Shown here: positions 23,927 through 32,776 of the stretch, piece by piece
Position numbering within the stretch: position 1 is the stretch's first letter
Layout: every line of letters starts with the position of its first letter
Source of the DNA: Chitinophagaceae bacterium
GTDB taxonomy: Bacteria; Bacteroidota; Bacteroidia; Chitinophagales; Chitinophagaceae
Direction: 5' to 3'
Assembly (NCBI GenBank): GCA_020403425.1
Contig: JADBXR010000003.1
Location: 1 to 41,872, forward strand
Length of the DNA: 41,872 nucleotides
The notes under the pieces: model-generated
Database searches by the model: none
What the model saw: only the letters and a program-made list of their open reading frames with translations
Told to the model about the DNA's origin: nothing
Made by a program: the position numbers and the translations under genes

Positions 23927-24631
23927 ATGAGACCTTTTGTATGCTTCTTATTATTCCTGTTGCCTGTGCTGGGTATTGGCCAGGGGCAAAACCTTCAGTT
24001 CATGAAGGAGTCCAACGCTTTTTTACAGGATGTGAACGGTCATCCGCTGATGCTGCGCTCAGAGTATGCCATTGAGGGCAGCCCTTTTTTCCACAGTGAA
24101 TATTGTACGGCAGAACTGAAAGTGCGCAACGGAAGGTCTTACAGCGGTATCAAGGTAAAACTGAACCTGCAGGAGAACCTGGTGATCTATGACGCGGGCG
24201 ACGGGAAGGAAATGGTGTCGGTGACCCCTATCGAAAGGATCCTCTTCACGGACTGCAACGATGTATCCAAAAATACGATACTGCAAAGCGGATTTCCCGC
24301 AGTGGATGCGCAGACCTCAAACAGTTTTTACCAGTTGCTGGACTCAGGCAGGCTGCAATTGCTGAAACATATTGGTATCAACTATAAGGATATCAAGTAT
24401 TATGGTACCAACCAGACCACCCGCGTATTCACGCAAAAGGAAAGCTATTATGTATACAGTCCTGAGAAAGGCATGCGGAAGATCACCAACAAAGACAATG
24501 GCTCGGTGATCGCTTTGCTGGGCGAGCACAGGCCGGAACTGGCCGCCTATGTTTCATCGAATGACCTGCGATGCAAAAAAGAGGAGGACCTGCTGAAACT
24601 GGTTCGTTATTACAATGGCCTGGCGCGTTGA
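23927..24631 (+). CDS. Exported protein of unknown function
   Basis: This 234-residue protein has a signal peptide (FVCFLLFLLPVLGIGQ). The first half holds a strand-rich repeat-like region (YCTAELKVRNGRSYSGIKVKLNL) that could form a beta-sandwich. The second half is helical (LLKHIGINYKDIKYYG and EEDLLKLVRYYNGL). I recognise no family. A TAACTTTA element 23 nt upstream of the ATG (23896-23903) resembles the -7 motif, and the gene follows prfA by only 41 nt, so read-through from prfA is also possible. Confidence 0.75.
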   Translation: MRPFVCFLLFLLPVLGIGQGQNLQFMKESNAFLQDVNGHPLMLRSEYAIEGSPFFHSEYCTAELKVRNGRSYSGIKVKLNLQENLVIYDAGDGKEMVSVTPIERILFTDCNDVSKNTILQSGFPAVDAQTSNSFYQLLDSGRLQLLKHIGINYKDIKYYGTNQTTRVFTQKESYYVYSPEKGMRKITNKDNGSVIALLGEHRPELAAYVSSNDLRCKKEEDLLKLVRYYNGLAR

Positions 24632-24640
24632 GTGCAGCGA

Positions 24641-25684
24641 TCAGTTGTTCTTGACCTGTTCTTCCGTTTCCCTGATCTTACGCTCCCATGCCCAGGCGGT
24701 CTGCATCATATCCCTGAGGTTGTAACGGATCTTCCAGCCCAGTTCTGTAACGGCCAGGTTATTGTTGGCGTAGATAGCGATCACATCACCCGCACGGCGC
24801 GGGCCGATCTCGTAATTCAGTTTCACGCCGCTCACTTCCTCGAACATATGAATGGCCTCGAGTACGGTCACACCATCGCCGGTGCCCAGGTTAAAGATAT
24901 CGCAGCGGGTCTTGTTCTTTTTGGATGCCAGGTACTGTATGGCGAGGGTGTGTGCATGGGCGATATCACAGACATGGATATAATCGCGTACACAGCTGCC
25001 GTCGCGGGTATCATAATCATTGCCGTGCACCCACATTTTGGGAAGTTTACCGATGGCGGTCTGTGTGATCACGGGTACCAGGTTCTGTGGTCTGCCGACC
25101 GGGATCTCGCCGATCAGCGTGGATGGATGGGCGCCCACGGGGTTAAAATAACGCAGCAGGATGGTGGACAGGCCCGCTAAGGCCCTGGTGAAATCCTGCA
25201 GGATCTGTTCTCCCATCTGTTTGGTGGCGCCATAGGGCGATTCTGCTTTTTTGATGGGGGAGGCCTCTGTTACAGGTATTGTATCAGGGTTGCCATATAC
25301 CGTACAGGAAGAGGAGAAAACAAAATTCGGGATATTGAATTCCTGCACACATTTGAGCAGGTTGATCAATCCGAAGATATTGTTCTCATAATACCGTATG
25401 GGTTCTTCCACCGATTCGCCAACGGCTTTGTAAGCGGCAAAATGGATGATACCGCTGATGTCGGGGTTCTCCTGGAATACGGCACGTGTTTCGTCGAAAT
25501 TCTTGAGGTCCACCGTATAATTCTTGACCTTTTTACCGGTGATCTGTTCAATACCGTTCAGTGCATAACTGGTAGACCTGGAATTATCATCCACAGAAAT
25601 AACGGAGAAACCATTTTCCAGCAGGTCCACGATGGTATGAGAACCAATAAAACCACATCCGCCGGTAACAAGGATCTTAGACAT
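24641..25684 (-). CDS. galE: UDP-glucose 4-epimerase
   Basis: This 347-residue short-chain dehydrogenase-type protein interconverts UDP-glucose and UDP-galactose. The NAD-binding turn is GGCGFIG (8-14), and the catalytic Ser lies in FSSSCTVYG (about 124-126). The YxxxK pair is Tyr151/Lys155 in SPYGATKQMGE. Family motifs RYFNPVGAHPS and DGSCVRDYIHVCDIAHAH (in parts) confirm GalE over other epimerases. The length is typical. It is transcribed alone, convergent with the secreted protein upstream (gap 9 nt), and probably supplies precursors for surface polysaccharide. Confidence 0.95.
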   Translation of the reverse strand: MSKILVTGGCGFIGSHTIVDLLENGFSVISVDDNSRSTSYALNGIEQITGKKVKNYTVDLKNFDETRAVFQENPDISGIIHFAAYKAVGESVEEPIRYYENNIFGLINLLKCVQEFNIPNFVFSSSCTVYGNPDTIPVTEASPIKKAESPYGATKQMGEQILQDFTRALAGLSTILLRYFNPVGAHPSTLIGEIPVGRPQNLVPVITQTAIGKLPKMWVHGNDYDTRDGSCVRDYIHVCDIAHAHTLAIQYLASKKNKTRCDIFNLGTGDGVTVLEAIHMFEEVSGVKLNYEIGPRRAGDVIAIYANNNLAVTELGWKIRYNLRDMMQTAWAWERKIRETEEQVKNN

Positions 25685-25746
25685 ACGAGTAAGTTATCCT
25701 GCAAGATAATTTGATATGCAGAATAAAACTCATTTTATCGGCAGGC

Positions 25747-26799
25747 TCAGATAAATAGTTTCAGCAGGTAGTATACCAGTGCCGCGATAGCTGCGGAGAT
25801 GGGGATGGTCATGATCCAGGCCCATAACAGGTTTACGGTAACGCCCCAACGTACGGCGCTCAAACGTTTGGTGGCGCCAACGCCGATGATGGAACCAGTA
25901 ATGGTATGGGTGGTAGATACGGGGATCTTGAAATGTTCCGTCATGAACAGGGTAATGGCACCTGCGGTCTCGGCGGCCACGCCTTCCAGCGGGGTCACTT
26001 TGGTGATGCGGGTACCCATGGTCTTCACGATCTTCCATCCGCCGCTCATGGTTCCCAGGCCAATGGCCAGGAAGCTGCAGAAGGGTACCCAGCTGTATTC
26101 GTTCACGAACTGGTTAAAGTCCATGACATTTCCCTTCACGGTCTTTTCATAGTAGATCATGGCGGCACCGATGATGCCCATCACTTTCTGTGCGTCATTA
26201 CCGCCGTGGCCAAGGCTGAACGCAGCCGATGATACCAGCTGTAATTTCTTGAACCAGTTCTCTGCCTTATATGGGTTCGATCGTTTACATAAGTGTACGA
26301 TCAGGATCGTGATCATGAAGGCGATGAACATACCGATCAGCGGGGCCATGAAAATGAACAGGAAGGTAGGTACCACTTTCACGTAATTGATCACATCCAC
26401 CCCATTCTCACTGAAACCGCCTGCATGTGCCAGGGCAGCGCCAACGAATCCGCCCATCAATGTATGTGAGGAACTGGAAGGGATACCGAACCACCAGGTG
26501 ACCAGGTTCCAGATGATGGCGGCAATGATACCCGCCAGGATCACTTCGAGGGTAATGAATTCGCCGTGGACCCATTTGGCCACGGTATTACCGATACCGA
26601 ATTCCTTGAAAATGTATTTAGAAATGAAGAAAGCTGCAAAGTTGAAGAAAGCCGCCCAAACCACCGCCTGGAAAGGGGTCAGGACCTTTGTGGAGACCAC
26701 TGTGGCGATCGAATTGGCCGCATCATGGAACCCGTTGATATAATCGAAGATGAAAGCGAGCGCAATAATGATGATAAGGATCGTAAACATATTGTTCAA
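25747..26799 (-). CDS. pit: Inorganic phosphate transporter, PiT family
   Basis: This 350-residue membrane protein has about ten hydrophobic segments. The two PiT signature repeats are present: NGFHDAANSIATVVSTK near the N-terminus and SLGHGGNDAQKVMGIIG in the middle, with STTHTITGSIIGVGA before the last helices. PiT proteins take up metal-phosphate with protons. It follows the DUF47 gene on the same strand (gap 87 nt) and the PhoR/PhoB-like pair lies further upstream, forming a phosphate neighbourhood. The gap between the two genes holds heptamer-period repeat remnants. Confidence 0.93.
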   Translation of the reverse strand: MNNMFTILIIIIALAFIFDYINGFHDAANSIATVVSTKVLTPFQAVVWAAFFNFAAFFISKYIFKEFGIGNTVAKWVHGEFITLEVILAGIIAAIIWNLVTWWFGIPSSSSHTLMGGFVGAALAHAGGFSENGVDVINYVKVVPTFLFIFMAPLIGMFIAFMITILIVHLCKRSNPYKAENWFKKLQLVSSAAFSLGHGGNDAQKVMGIIGAAMIYYEKTVKGNVMDFNQFVNEYSWVPFCSFLAIGLGTMSGGWKIVKTMGTRITKVTPLEGVAAETAGAITLFMTEHFKIPVSTTHTITGSIIGVGATKRLSAVRWGVTVNLLWAWIMTIPISAAIAALVYYLLKLFI

Positions 26800-26810
26800 T
26801 TAGTAACCAG

Positions 26811-26888
26811 TGCTCAGTAATCAATAAGTATCGTGCTGCTGCGTCGGGCCCCGTTGCGTATTATCAATTACCGATCACCAATTCAATT
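26811..26888. repeat. Heptamer-period repeat remnant between the pit and DUF47 genes
   Basis: AGTAACC, AGTGCTC and AGTAATC follow each other in 7-bp steps (26812-26832). ATTATCA, ATTACCG, ATCACCA and ATTCAAT do the same (about 26860-26888). Both are degenerate and lie in the 87-bp gap between two co-oriented genes. They fit the 7-bp period seen at four other places in the window. Confidence 0.4.
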
Positions 26889-27534
26889 ATGCGTATTTGA
26901 TGATGATGGATTCGATCACGTTGGCTGCGTCCTCACATTTGTCGGTAACGATCTCCATTACCTGGTAGATCTCCCTTTTCTTGATCACTTCCTTGAAATC
27001 GTTCTCCTGCTGGAAAAGCATTTCAATGCTCATGTCAAACACATCATCCGCCTGGTTCTCGATACTGTTCACTTTTACCATGGCTTCTGTCATCTCGCGC
27101 AGGTTCTTCATATCACGCAGGCCGAAAACGGCCTTTTTGATCTCGATAGAACCCTGCAGGATCAGGTCGGCCATCTTCTGGATACCGGTATCATTGGGGT
27201 TTACATTATAGAAATTGATCTTTTTGGCACAGGCATAGATATAATCCGCGATATCGTCAAGCGCGCTGGCCAGGTAGTGGATGTCTTCACGGTCAAATGG
27301 GGTGATGAAGTTGCGGCCCAGTTCTGTGAAGATGCGGTGGGTATTATCATCGTTCTTATGCTCCAGGTCCTCTATCTGCGACAAAACCGACACACGTTTG
27401 TTGGCATCGGGTTCACTCACCATTTCCTTGAGTTTGATACCCATCTCATGTACTTTCTCGGCAACGTCCTCAAACAGTTCATAGAAGACCTTGTTCTTTG
27501 GCATGAAAAAACGACCGAAGTTGTTGATACCCAT
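26887..27534 (-). CDS. DUF47/PhoU-like protein associated with PiT transporters
   Basis: This 215-residue helical protein matches the DUF47 (TIGR00153) group, which usually sits next to PiT transporters. Features are the N-terminal FFMPKNKVFYELFEDVAEKVHEM, the central FDREDIHYLASALDDIADYIY with its acidic metal-binding helix, and the C-terminal EIVTDKCEDAANVIESIIIKYA helix (quoted in parts: EDIHYLASALDDIADY, DKCEDAANVIESII). It likely restrains or tunes phosphate uptake by the co-transcribed transporter. A TAnnTTTG motif lies 16 nt upstream of the start. Confidence 0.88.
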   Translation of the reverse strand: MGINNFGRFFMPKNKVFYELFEDVAEKVHEMGIKLKEMVSEPDANKRVSVLSQIEDLEHKNDDNTHRIFTELGRNFITPFDREDIHYLASALDDIADYIYACAKKINFYNVNPNDTGIQKMADLILQGSIEIKKAVFGLRDMKNLREMTEAMVKVNSIENQADDVFDMSIEMLFQQENDFKEVIKKREIYQVMEIVTDKCEDAANVIESIIIKYA

Positions 27535-27550
27535 ACAATCAAAATTTAGG

Positions 27551-27558
27551 CAAAAGTA
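27551..27558 (-). promoter_or_regulatory. Bacteroidota -7 promoter motif for the DUF47-pit operon
   Basis: On the minus strand the sequence reads TACTTTTG, matching TAnnTTTG, 16 nt before the ATG at 27534. A TTTG lies 13 bp further upstream, which is closer than the usual spacing, so a proper -33 element is uncertain. Confidence 0.5.
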
Positions 27559-27715
27559 AGATTATGGACTGCAAAGTAGCTTCCGTTCCATGAATTAATG
27601 ATTTGGTAACATAGGATTTTCCTGTTTTTTCGTATCAAAAACACCATTTAGGACCTATTTGGTAATGATTTGGTCTCTTTTTGTTCATTTTCCGGTAATG
27701 TACCTATCTCATTTT

Positions 27716-28650
27716 TGCAGCACAGTAAGCAATGGCAATAGCATTTTCTCATGTTCGGCCCCGATGTCTATCGGGGCTTTTGAATATTGAACGCTGAGCA
27801 AGGAATGATGAATGTTGAACCGTCTTCCCCATTCAATATTCATCATTCCTTGCTCAACATTCATCATTCCCTGGTCTTTTCTCGCTTCAAGGGTAAAACC
27901 GATGGTGGTGCCCACATCCAGTTTGCTGCGTACGTGCATGGTCTGGCCATGCAGCACAGTAAGCAAAGTCAATAGCATTTTCTCATGTTCGGCCCCGATG
28001 TCTATGGGGCTTTTGAATATTGAACGCTGAGCAAGGAATGATGAATGTTGAACCGTCTTTCCCATTCAACATTCATCATTCATTGCTCAACATTCATCAT
28101 TCCCTGGTCTTTTCTCGCTTCAAGGGTAAAACCGATGGTGGTGTCCATATCCGGTTTGCTGCGTACGTGCATGGTCTAGCCATGCAGCACAGTAAGCAAT
28201 GGCAATAGCATTTTCTCATGTTCAGCCCCGATGTCTATCGGGGCTTTTGAATATTGAACGCTGAGCAAGGAATGATGAATGATGAACCGTCTTTCCCATT
28301 CAACATTCATCATTCCTTGCTCAACATTCATCATTCCCTGGTCTTTTCTCGCTTCAAGGGTAAACCCGATGGTTGTGCCTACATCCGGTTTGCTGCGTAC
28401 GTGCATGGTCTGTTCATGTAACACAGTAAGCAATGACAATAGCACTTTCTCATGTTCGGCCCCGATGTCTATGGGGCTTTTGAATATTGAACGCTGAGCA
28501 AGGAATGATGAATGATGAACCGTCTTTCCCATTCATCATTCATCATTCCTTGCTCAACATTCATCATTCCCTAGTCTTTTCTCGCTTCAAGGGTAAACCC
28601 GATGGTGGTGCCTACATCCAGTTTGCTGCGTACGTGCATGGTCTGGCCAT
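27716..28650. repeat. Four-unit 233-bp tandem repeat carrying the 3' end of the kinase gene
   Basis: ACGCTGAGCA recurs at 27791, 28024, 28258 and 28491 (steps of 233, 234 and 233 bp). Each unit contains GCAGCACAGTAAGCAAT, a hairpin GCCCCGAT-gtct-ATCGGGGC followed by TTTT (perfect in units 1 and 3, eroded in 2 and 4), an inverted repeat GGAATGATGAATG / CATTCATCATTCC, and about 80 bp of the kinase gene 3' end. The kinase segment stays readable in each copy but has CAG where the real gene has its TAG stop. There is no gene in 27535-28570; reading frames of about 118 codons here are repeat translations. Confidence 0.92.
27753..27783 (+). terminator. Terminator-like hairpin in the repeat unit
   Basis: GCCCCGAT and ATCGGGGC flank the 4-nt loop GTCT and are followed by TTTTGAAT on the plus strand. 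The same element recurs in the other three units, perfect at about 28226-28246 and with lost pairs at about 27993 and 28460. With its position downstream of the kinase gene on the minus strand, where the hairpin also works, it may stop transcription from either side. Confidence 0.55.
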
Positions 28651-29620
28651 GGGCTTCGATGATGTGTTTGCAGATGGCCAGTCCCAGGCCGGTACCACCT
28701 ACGTCGCGGCTTCTGCCACGGTCGGTACGGTAAAAACGTTCAAATATGCGGGGTAAATGTTCCTCCGAGATTCCGATACCGTCATCGCTGAGTTCGATGA
28801 GCACATGCCGGCCATCGGTCTTGTAAATGCTGGCTACGATGCTGCCATCCTGTTTTCCGTATTTGGTGGCATTCTCTACCAGGTTATTCAGCACCTGCCG
28901 GATCTTTTCCTTGTCGGCAAAGACCGTGATGGGTGACTCGCAGCCTTTTTTGATACTGCAGCGAATATTTTTGGTATGGGTCTTGATCGAGAGGGCTTCA
29001 AAGGTCTCGCGTATCAGGTCCTGGATCACAAAATTCACCTTGTACAGTGGCTGCTGACCGCTTTCCAGCTTCGATATCTCGTCCAGGTCCTCAACCAGGT
29101 TCACCATACGCTCCACATTACGGGCCGTGTTTTCCAGGAAACGTTTGCTCAGTTCGGGGTTCTCCATGGCCCCGCCCAGTAAAGTATCCACGTATCCCTG
29201 TATGGCGAAGATGGGTGTTTTGAACTCGTGTGCCAGGTTTTGTAGAAATTCCTTTCGGTAGGCCTCATTGGTCTTCAGCAGTTCTATCTCGGCGCTCCGC
29301 TGCTCGGCCCATTGCTCCACATCCTGCCGCACTTCATCAATCCCTTTCTGGGGAAGTATGTACTTATAATAGGTCTCTTCTCGTTTGCTGGCCTTGGTCT
29401 GGTAAATGAACTTGTAAATGAGTTTGATCTTCCGGTAGATGAAGGACTCCAGCACAAAACGGATCAACAGGTAACTGCCTACGAAAGTGATGCCCAAGGA
29501 GGTCACGGCGATGACCCAGTCGGGCCGTAAGATCCAAATACCCACTGAGATAGGGATCGATAGGATCAGCGCTGTGAAAGCCGATAATTGTTGCGGGGAT
29601 AGGTTCTTGGTCTTGAACAT
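28571..29620 (-). CDS. Sensor histidine kinase, PhoR-like
   Basis: This 349-residue kinase has two adjacent membrane helices (about 12-32 and 36-57) with almost no periplasmic loop, so it probably senses a signal within the membrane or through a partner. A coiled linker (about 85-125) leads to HisKA, with the phospho-acceptor His131 in LAHEFKTP. HATPase_c boxes follow: NNLVENATKYG, DDGIGISEEHLPRIFERFYR (in parts) and GGTGLGLAICKHI. Its minus-strand partner, a PhoB-type regulator, lies 140 nt upstream, and PiT and DUF47 genes follow, which favours phosphate signalling. The stop codon differs by one base from the tandem copies of its own 3' end. Confidence 0.9.
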   Translation of the reverse strand: MFKTKNLSPQQLSAFTALILSIPISVGIWILRPDWVIAVTSLGITFVGSYLLIRFVLESFIYRKIKLIYKFIYQTKASKREETYYKYILPQKGIDEVRQDVEQWAEQRSAEIELLKTNEAYRKEFLQNLAHEFKTPIFAIQGYVDTLLGGAMENPELSKRFLENTARNVERMVNLVEDLDEISKLESGQQPLYKVNFVIQDLIRETFEALSIKTHTKNIRCSIKKGCESPITVFADKEKIRQVLNNLVENATKYGKQDGSIVASIYKTDGRHVLIELSDDGIGISEEHLPRIFERFYRTDRGRSRDVGGTGLGLAICKHIIEAHGQTMHVRSKLDVGTTIGFTLEARKD

Positions 29621-29651
29621 CTACTCAAAGTTACTGGAATCGGGGGAGAAG

Positions 29652-29752
29652 CTGGATGCTGGTTGCTGGATACTGGATGCTGGTTGCTGGATGCTGGTTG
29701 CTGGATGCCAGTATCTAGTATCTAGTATCTAGTATCCAGTATCAAGTATCCT
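29652..29752. repeat. Heptanucleotide repeats between regulator and kinase genes
   Basis: GCTGGAT/GCTGGTT words (with one ACTGGAT) run in 7-bp steps through about 29652-29708. They are followed by CTAGTAT/CCAGTAT/CAAGTAT words in 7-bp steps through about 29709-29752. ATACTGGAT in the first part and ATCCAGTAT in the second are complementary, so the pair can fold back. The insertion separates a regulator and kinase that would normally be adjacent. Confidence 0.85.
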
Positions 29753-29760
29753 GCTGTTAA

Positions 29761-30447
29761 TTATAACTCAAACTTATACCCCACACCCTTCACCGTGGTG
29801 ATACAGTCTACCCCCAGTTTCTGGCGCACTTTGCGGATATGGACGTCGATGGTACGGTCGCCCACGATCACATCGTTGCCCCATACCTGCGAAAGGATCT
29901 CGTTGCGGAGGAACACCCTGCCAGGGCGTGAGGCCAACAGGTACAGCAGTTCGAACTCTTTTTTGGCCAGTACCACTTCCTGGTTATTGATGGTGACCAG
30001 GAACTTGACCGGGTCGATGGTGATATTGCCCAGTACGATGCTTTTTCCTGTATTGTTATCGTCTTTGTTCAATCTTCTGAACAATGCGTTTACGCGGCTG
30101 ATCAGCACTTTGGGGCTGATGGGTTTGTTCACATAATCGTCGGCTCCGGTCTCCAGTCCCTTGATCTGGGATGCTTCGTCACTCATAGCGGTCAGGAATA
30201 TGATGAGTGTATCCTGGAACATGGGTTGTGATCGGAGGATCTGGCAAACTTCCACTCCTGTTTTTCTGGGCATCATCACATCCAGGATGATCAGATCGGG
30301 GTGAAGCTGTTTGGCACGTTCAATGGCCTCGTTGCCATCTTTGGCGGTATATACCTCATAGCCTTCTTTACCAAGGTTGTAACTGACTATCTCCAGAATA
30401 TCGGGCTCATCATCGGCGATCAGTATCTGTTTGGGCTTTGCTTCCAT
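29761..30447 (-). CDS. Response regulator, OmpR/PhoB family
   Basis: This 228-residue protein has a receiver domain with the acidic pair Asp12/Asp13, phospho-acceptor Asp56 in LIILDVMMP, Thr in FLTAMSDE and Lys in NKPISPKVL. A winged-helix DNA-binding domain follows (ELLYLLASRPGRVFLRNEIL and GDRTIDVHIRKVRQKLG). It activates or represses promoters when phosphorylated by the kinase encoded next. The genomic setting suggests a PhoB-like role in phosphate limitation. No Pho box was searched for. A TAATTTTG -7 motif precedes the start. Confidence 0.92.
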   Translation of the reverse strand: MEAKPKQILIADDEPDILEIVSYNLGKEGYEVYTAKDGNEAIERAKQLHPDLIILDVMMPRKTGVEVCQILRSQPMFQDTLIIFLTAMSDEASQIKGLETGADDYVNKPISPKVLISRVNALFRRLNKDDNNTGKSIVLGNITIDPVKFLVTINNQEVVLAKKEFELLYLLASRPGRVFLRNEILSQVWGNDVIVGDRTIDVHIRKVRQKLGVDCITTVKGVGYKFEL

Positions 30448-30467
30448 GAGTTAACCTAATGTTTACA

Positions 30468-30475
30468 CAAAATTA
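30468..30475 (-). promoter_or_regulatory. Bacteroidota -7 promoter motif for the response regulator
   Basis: The minus strand reads TAATTTTG, an exact TAnnTTTG, 20 nt before the ATG at 30447. The divergent secreted-protein gene begins at 30584, so this 136-bp region should hold promoters for both. Confidence 0.5.
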
Positions 30476-30583
30476 ATTTTAAAGAACCGCAATTGCAGGT
30501 TTTGGCTTTATTATGTTATTGTTAACTGCGTTTGGCCCGAAATATGGGTCTTCATATAAATGAACCTATTTTTGACCCTGTTT

Positions 30584-32776
30584 ATGGATAGAAAAAAGAT
30601 TTTCGGTACAATATCCGCTGTATTCCTCGCAATTTTTGTCATGGCGCAGGAAGAGCTGCCGATGCCTGAGATACCGGCCGCAAGAGAGTTCCATCATGAG
30701 ACCATCCTGATCACCCTGAACCAGATCACGCACCTGAAGAGCAGATCGGACAGCCTGATCCCGTTCACGGGCAATGTTCTGCTCGACAGGCCCATCGACC
30801 GTAATCTCCGTTTGCGTATCCATAACCTGCGTGCCAGGATCGAAATGAACAAGGACCTCAACGATAATGCCAAATTCAAATGGCTGCGTGGGGTGAATGA
30901 AATGCTGACCGGTTTTCTATCTGCCTACCGTTCCAGGTCCATGACCCCTGCCATGCTGCCGGTACTGGCAAAAGCCTATGAGGATGCGATGCTGGCCGAC
31001 CTGTCGGGCAATTCCATCCTGCCGGTGATCATTGAGAACAGTATCGAGGTCGGCGATATCCTCCTCAACAATTTTGCCCTGAAGAACAATGAAGGTGTGT
31101 CGGCTGCCGGTGACTACCTGGTCCTGAAAAGCTGCCAGCGCAATCCCGACGATATCCTGAAGATCCTGACGCGTTATCCTGATAACCGTTTTGCCGACAG
31201 CCTGATCGTTCAGGCCGCCTTTCGCGACCAGGAAGAACTCTATACCTATGCAGCGGTGCCCAATGCTTTGGGCAGAAGGATACAATCGTCCGGCCATCCG
31301 CTGGTAAAGATCATCGGTCGCCTGGCCCTCACTAAAACGGGCCGCATGTATTTTCCTTTCCTCGATAACCTGTACCGGAACAGGATCACGATGGATTCCA
31401 TCACACCCTATGTGGTCAATGACTCTTCCATGGGTTATTACCAGTTGCTGGTAAAGACAAGGATCGATTATGCCATGCGCATGCAGCGGGGCGATACGCC
31501 CATGGCCGCAGAGGTATTGACCAATAAACTGCGCAGTAAGGCGGTAGAACTTTTCATCAACGAGATCAATGCCTTACATGATGTTTCGAATGAACAGGTA
31601 CGTTTCCGTAAACTGGAGCACCTGGGACCGGAAGAACTGTATTACCTGGCCGTGATGGGCGAGGAAGAGATCTATACTTCCAGTTTTGTGGTAGGTGTGT
31701 ATCCAAGGATCTTCCAGCGCATGCGGGTACCCAGGGCCGATAGCTTGTTACGGCTGGTGCATGGCGATTATTATAAGAAGTTCATCAAGATCTGTGCGGC
31801 ATACAACACGCTGGACAATTTCCTGGGACGTATGGACCGGTATACTGCCGAGAACCTGATGCGCAGGTTCGTGAACGGACTGGATGTTTCGCCAACGCTG
31901 GAAGATGCGGTGGATGTGGCCGATTCGTACGCCAGTATTTACCAGAAAGACCTGCGTAAGCTGATCCTGGCGCAGGTTCAGGTGAACCTTGCGGCCAGTA
32001 CAGAGAACCGGAACAAAAGAGGGGCGCTGATCTATGAGTTGCTGAATACCATTTTCCTGTCGATGGACTCGACCAGTAAAGTGAATATAGCAGAACGACT
32101 GGGCATCGACCCTGTATACATCATGCCCAGAAGATCATTGCAGGATGCCACGGGCCGTATCATTGTGCAGCAGTTCTCGTATGGCGATAAGGATGCGCGA
32201 AATTATTTCGGTGCTTTCATGAGCCGCTTCAGCAATGCCAACTGGCGCATTGTACGGAAACCGCAGTGGGTGGAGATCAGTTCGGTGAAAGGTACGCCCA
32301 TTACCATTTATGCCAACCTGCCACTGGATGAGACCAAAGAGCTGGACCTGCAGGCGCAGGACAGCCTGATCAGTTATTTTGAACAGAAGAACCTGGCACC
32401 CAGTATCGTGATACACCGTGGCCATAGTTATTATGTTGGTGAGACCATTAAAAGGTTACCCGCCAGCGCCAAGATCGTATTACTGGGCAGTTGCGGAGGA
32501 TACCAGAAACTGAATGATATACTGAAGATCTGTCCGCAGGCCCATATCATCTCTTCCAAACAGGTGGCGGCGGGCGTGCTGAACCAGAGCCTGATAGATG
32601 CCATCACCGAGCGGTTACGGCTGGGTAAGGACCTGAATTGGGAAGAACTCTGGAAAACCGTGAAAGGCAGGGTTGGAGCGGGTTATCGAGAGAAATTCGA
32701 TGACTATATTCCCCCGCACCGGAACCTCGGGGCCATTTTCATCATGGCATATGATAAGGCGGCAAGAAAGGAGTGA
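30584..32776 (+). CDS. Large exported protein with a caspase-like His/Cys pair
   Basis: Starting at ATG 30584, this is a 730-residue protein with a signal peptide (FGTISAVFLAIFVMAQ); an ATG at 30560 would add eight residues. Most of the protein is alpha-helical with no recognised domain (for example NALGRRIQSSGHPLVKIIG). Near the C-terminus the strand SIVIHRGHSYYVG is followed 22 residues later by KIVLLGSCGGYQ. This is the arrangement of clan CD peptidases and CHAT proteins, where a His after a hydrophobic strand and a Cys in a GSC-G context form the dyad (His about 614, Cys about 637). After it, HIISSKQVAAG and AIFIMAYDKA continue an alpha/beta fold. The peptidase idea is inference. It is transcribed divergently from the PhoB-like regulator. 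Confidence 0.7.
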   Translation: MDRKKIFGTISAVFLAIFVMAQEELPMPEIPAAREFHHETILITLNQITHLKSRSDSLIPFTGNVLLDRPIDRNLRLRIHNLRARIEMNKDLNDNAKFKWLRGVNEMLTGFLSAYRSRSMTPAMLPVLAKAYEDAMLADLSGNSILPVIIENSIEVGDILLNNFALKNNEGVSAAGDYLVLKSCQRNPDDILKILTRYPDNRFADSLIVQAAFRDQEELYTYAAVPNALGRRIQSSGHPLVKIIGRLALTKTGRMYFPFLDNLYRNRITMDSITPYVVNDSSMGYYQLLVKTRIDYAMRMQRGDTPMAAEVLTNKLRSKAVELFINEINALHDVSNEQVRFRKLEHLGPEELYYLAVMGEEEIYTSSFVVGVYPRIFQRMRVPRADSLLRLVHGDYYKKFIKICAAYNTLDNFLGRMDRYTAENLMRRFVNGLDVSPTLEDAVDVADSYASIYQKDLRKLILAQVQVNLAASTENRNKRGALIYELLNTIFLSMDSTSKVNIAERLGIDPVYIMPRRSLQDATGRIIVQQFSYGDKDARNYFGAFMSRFSNANWRIVRKPQWVEISSVKGTPITIYANLPLDETKELDLQAQDSLISYFEQKNLAPSIVIHRGHSYYVGETIKRLPASAKIVLLGSCGGYQKLNDILKICPQAHIISSKQVAAGVLNQSLIDAITERLRLGKDLNWEELWKTVKGRVGAGYREKFDDYIPPHRNLGAIFIMAYDKAARKE

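Noticed and set aside
27709..28532. Two reading frames of about 118 codons on the minus strand
   Set aside because: They are translations of the 233-bp tandem unit and include the copied kinase 3' end, with no independent start context.
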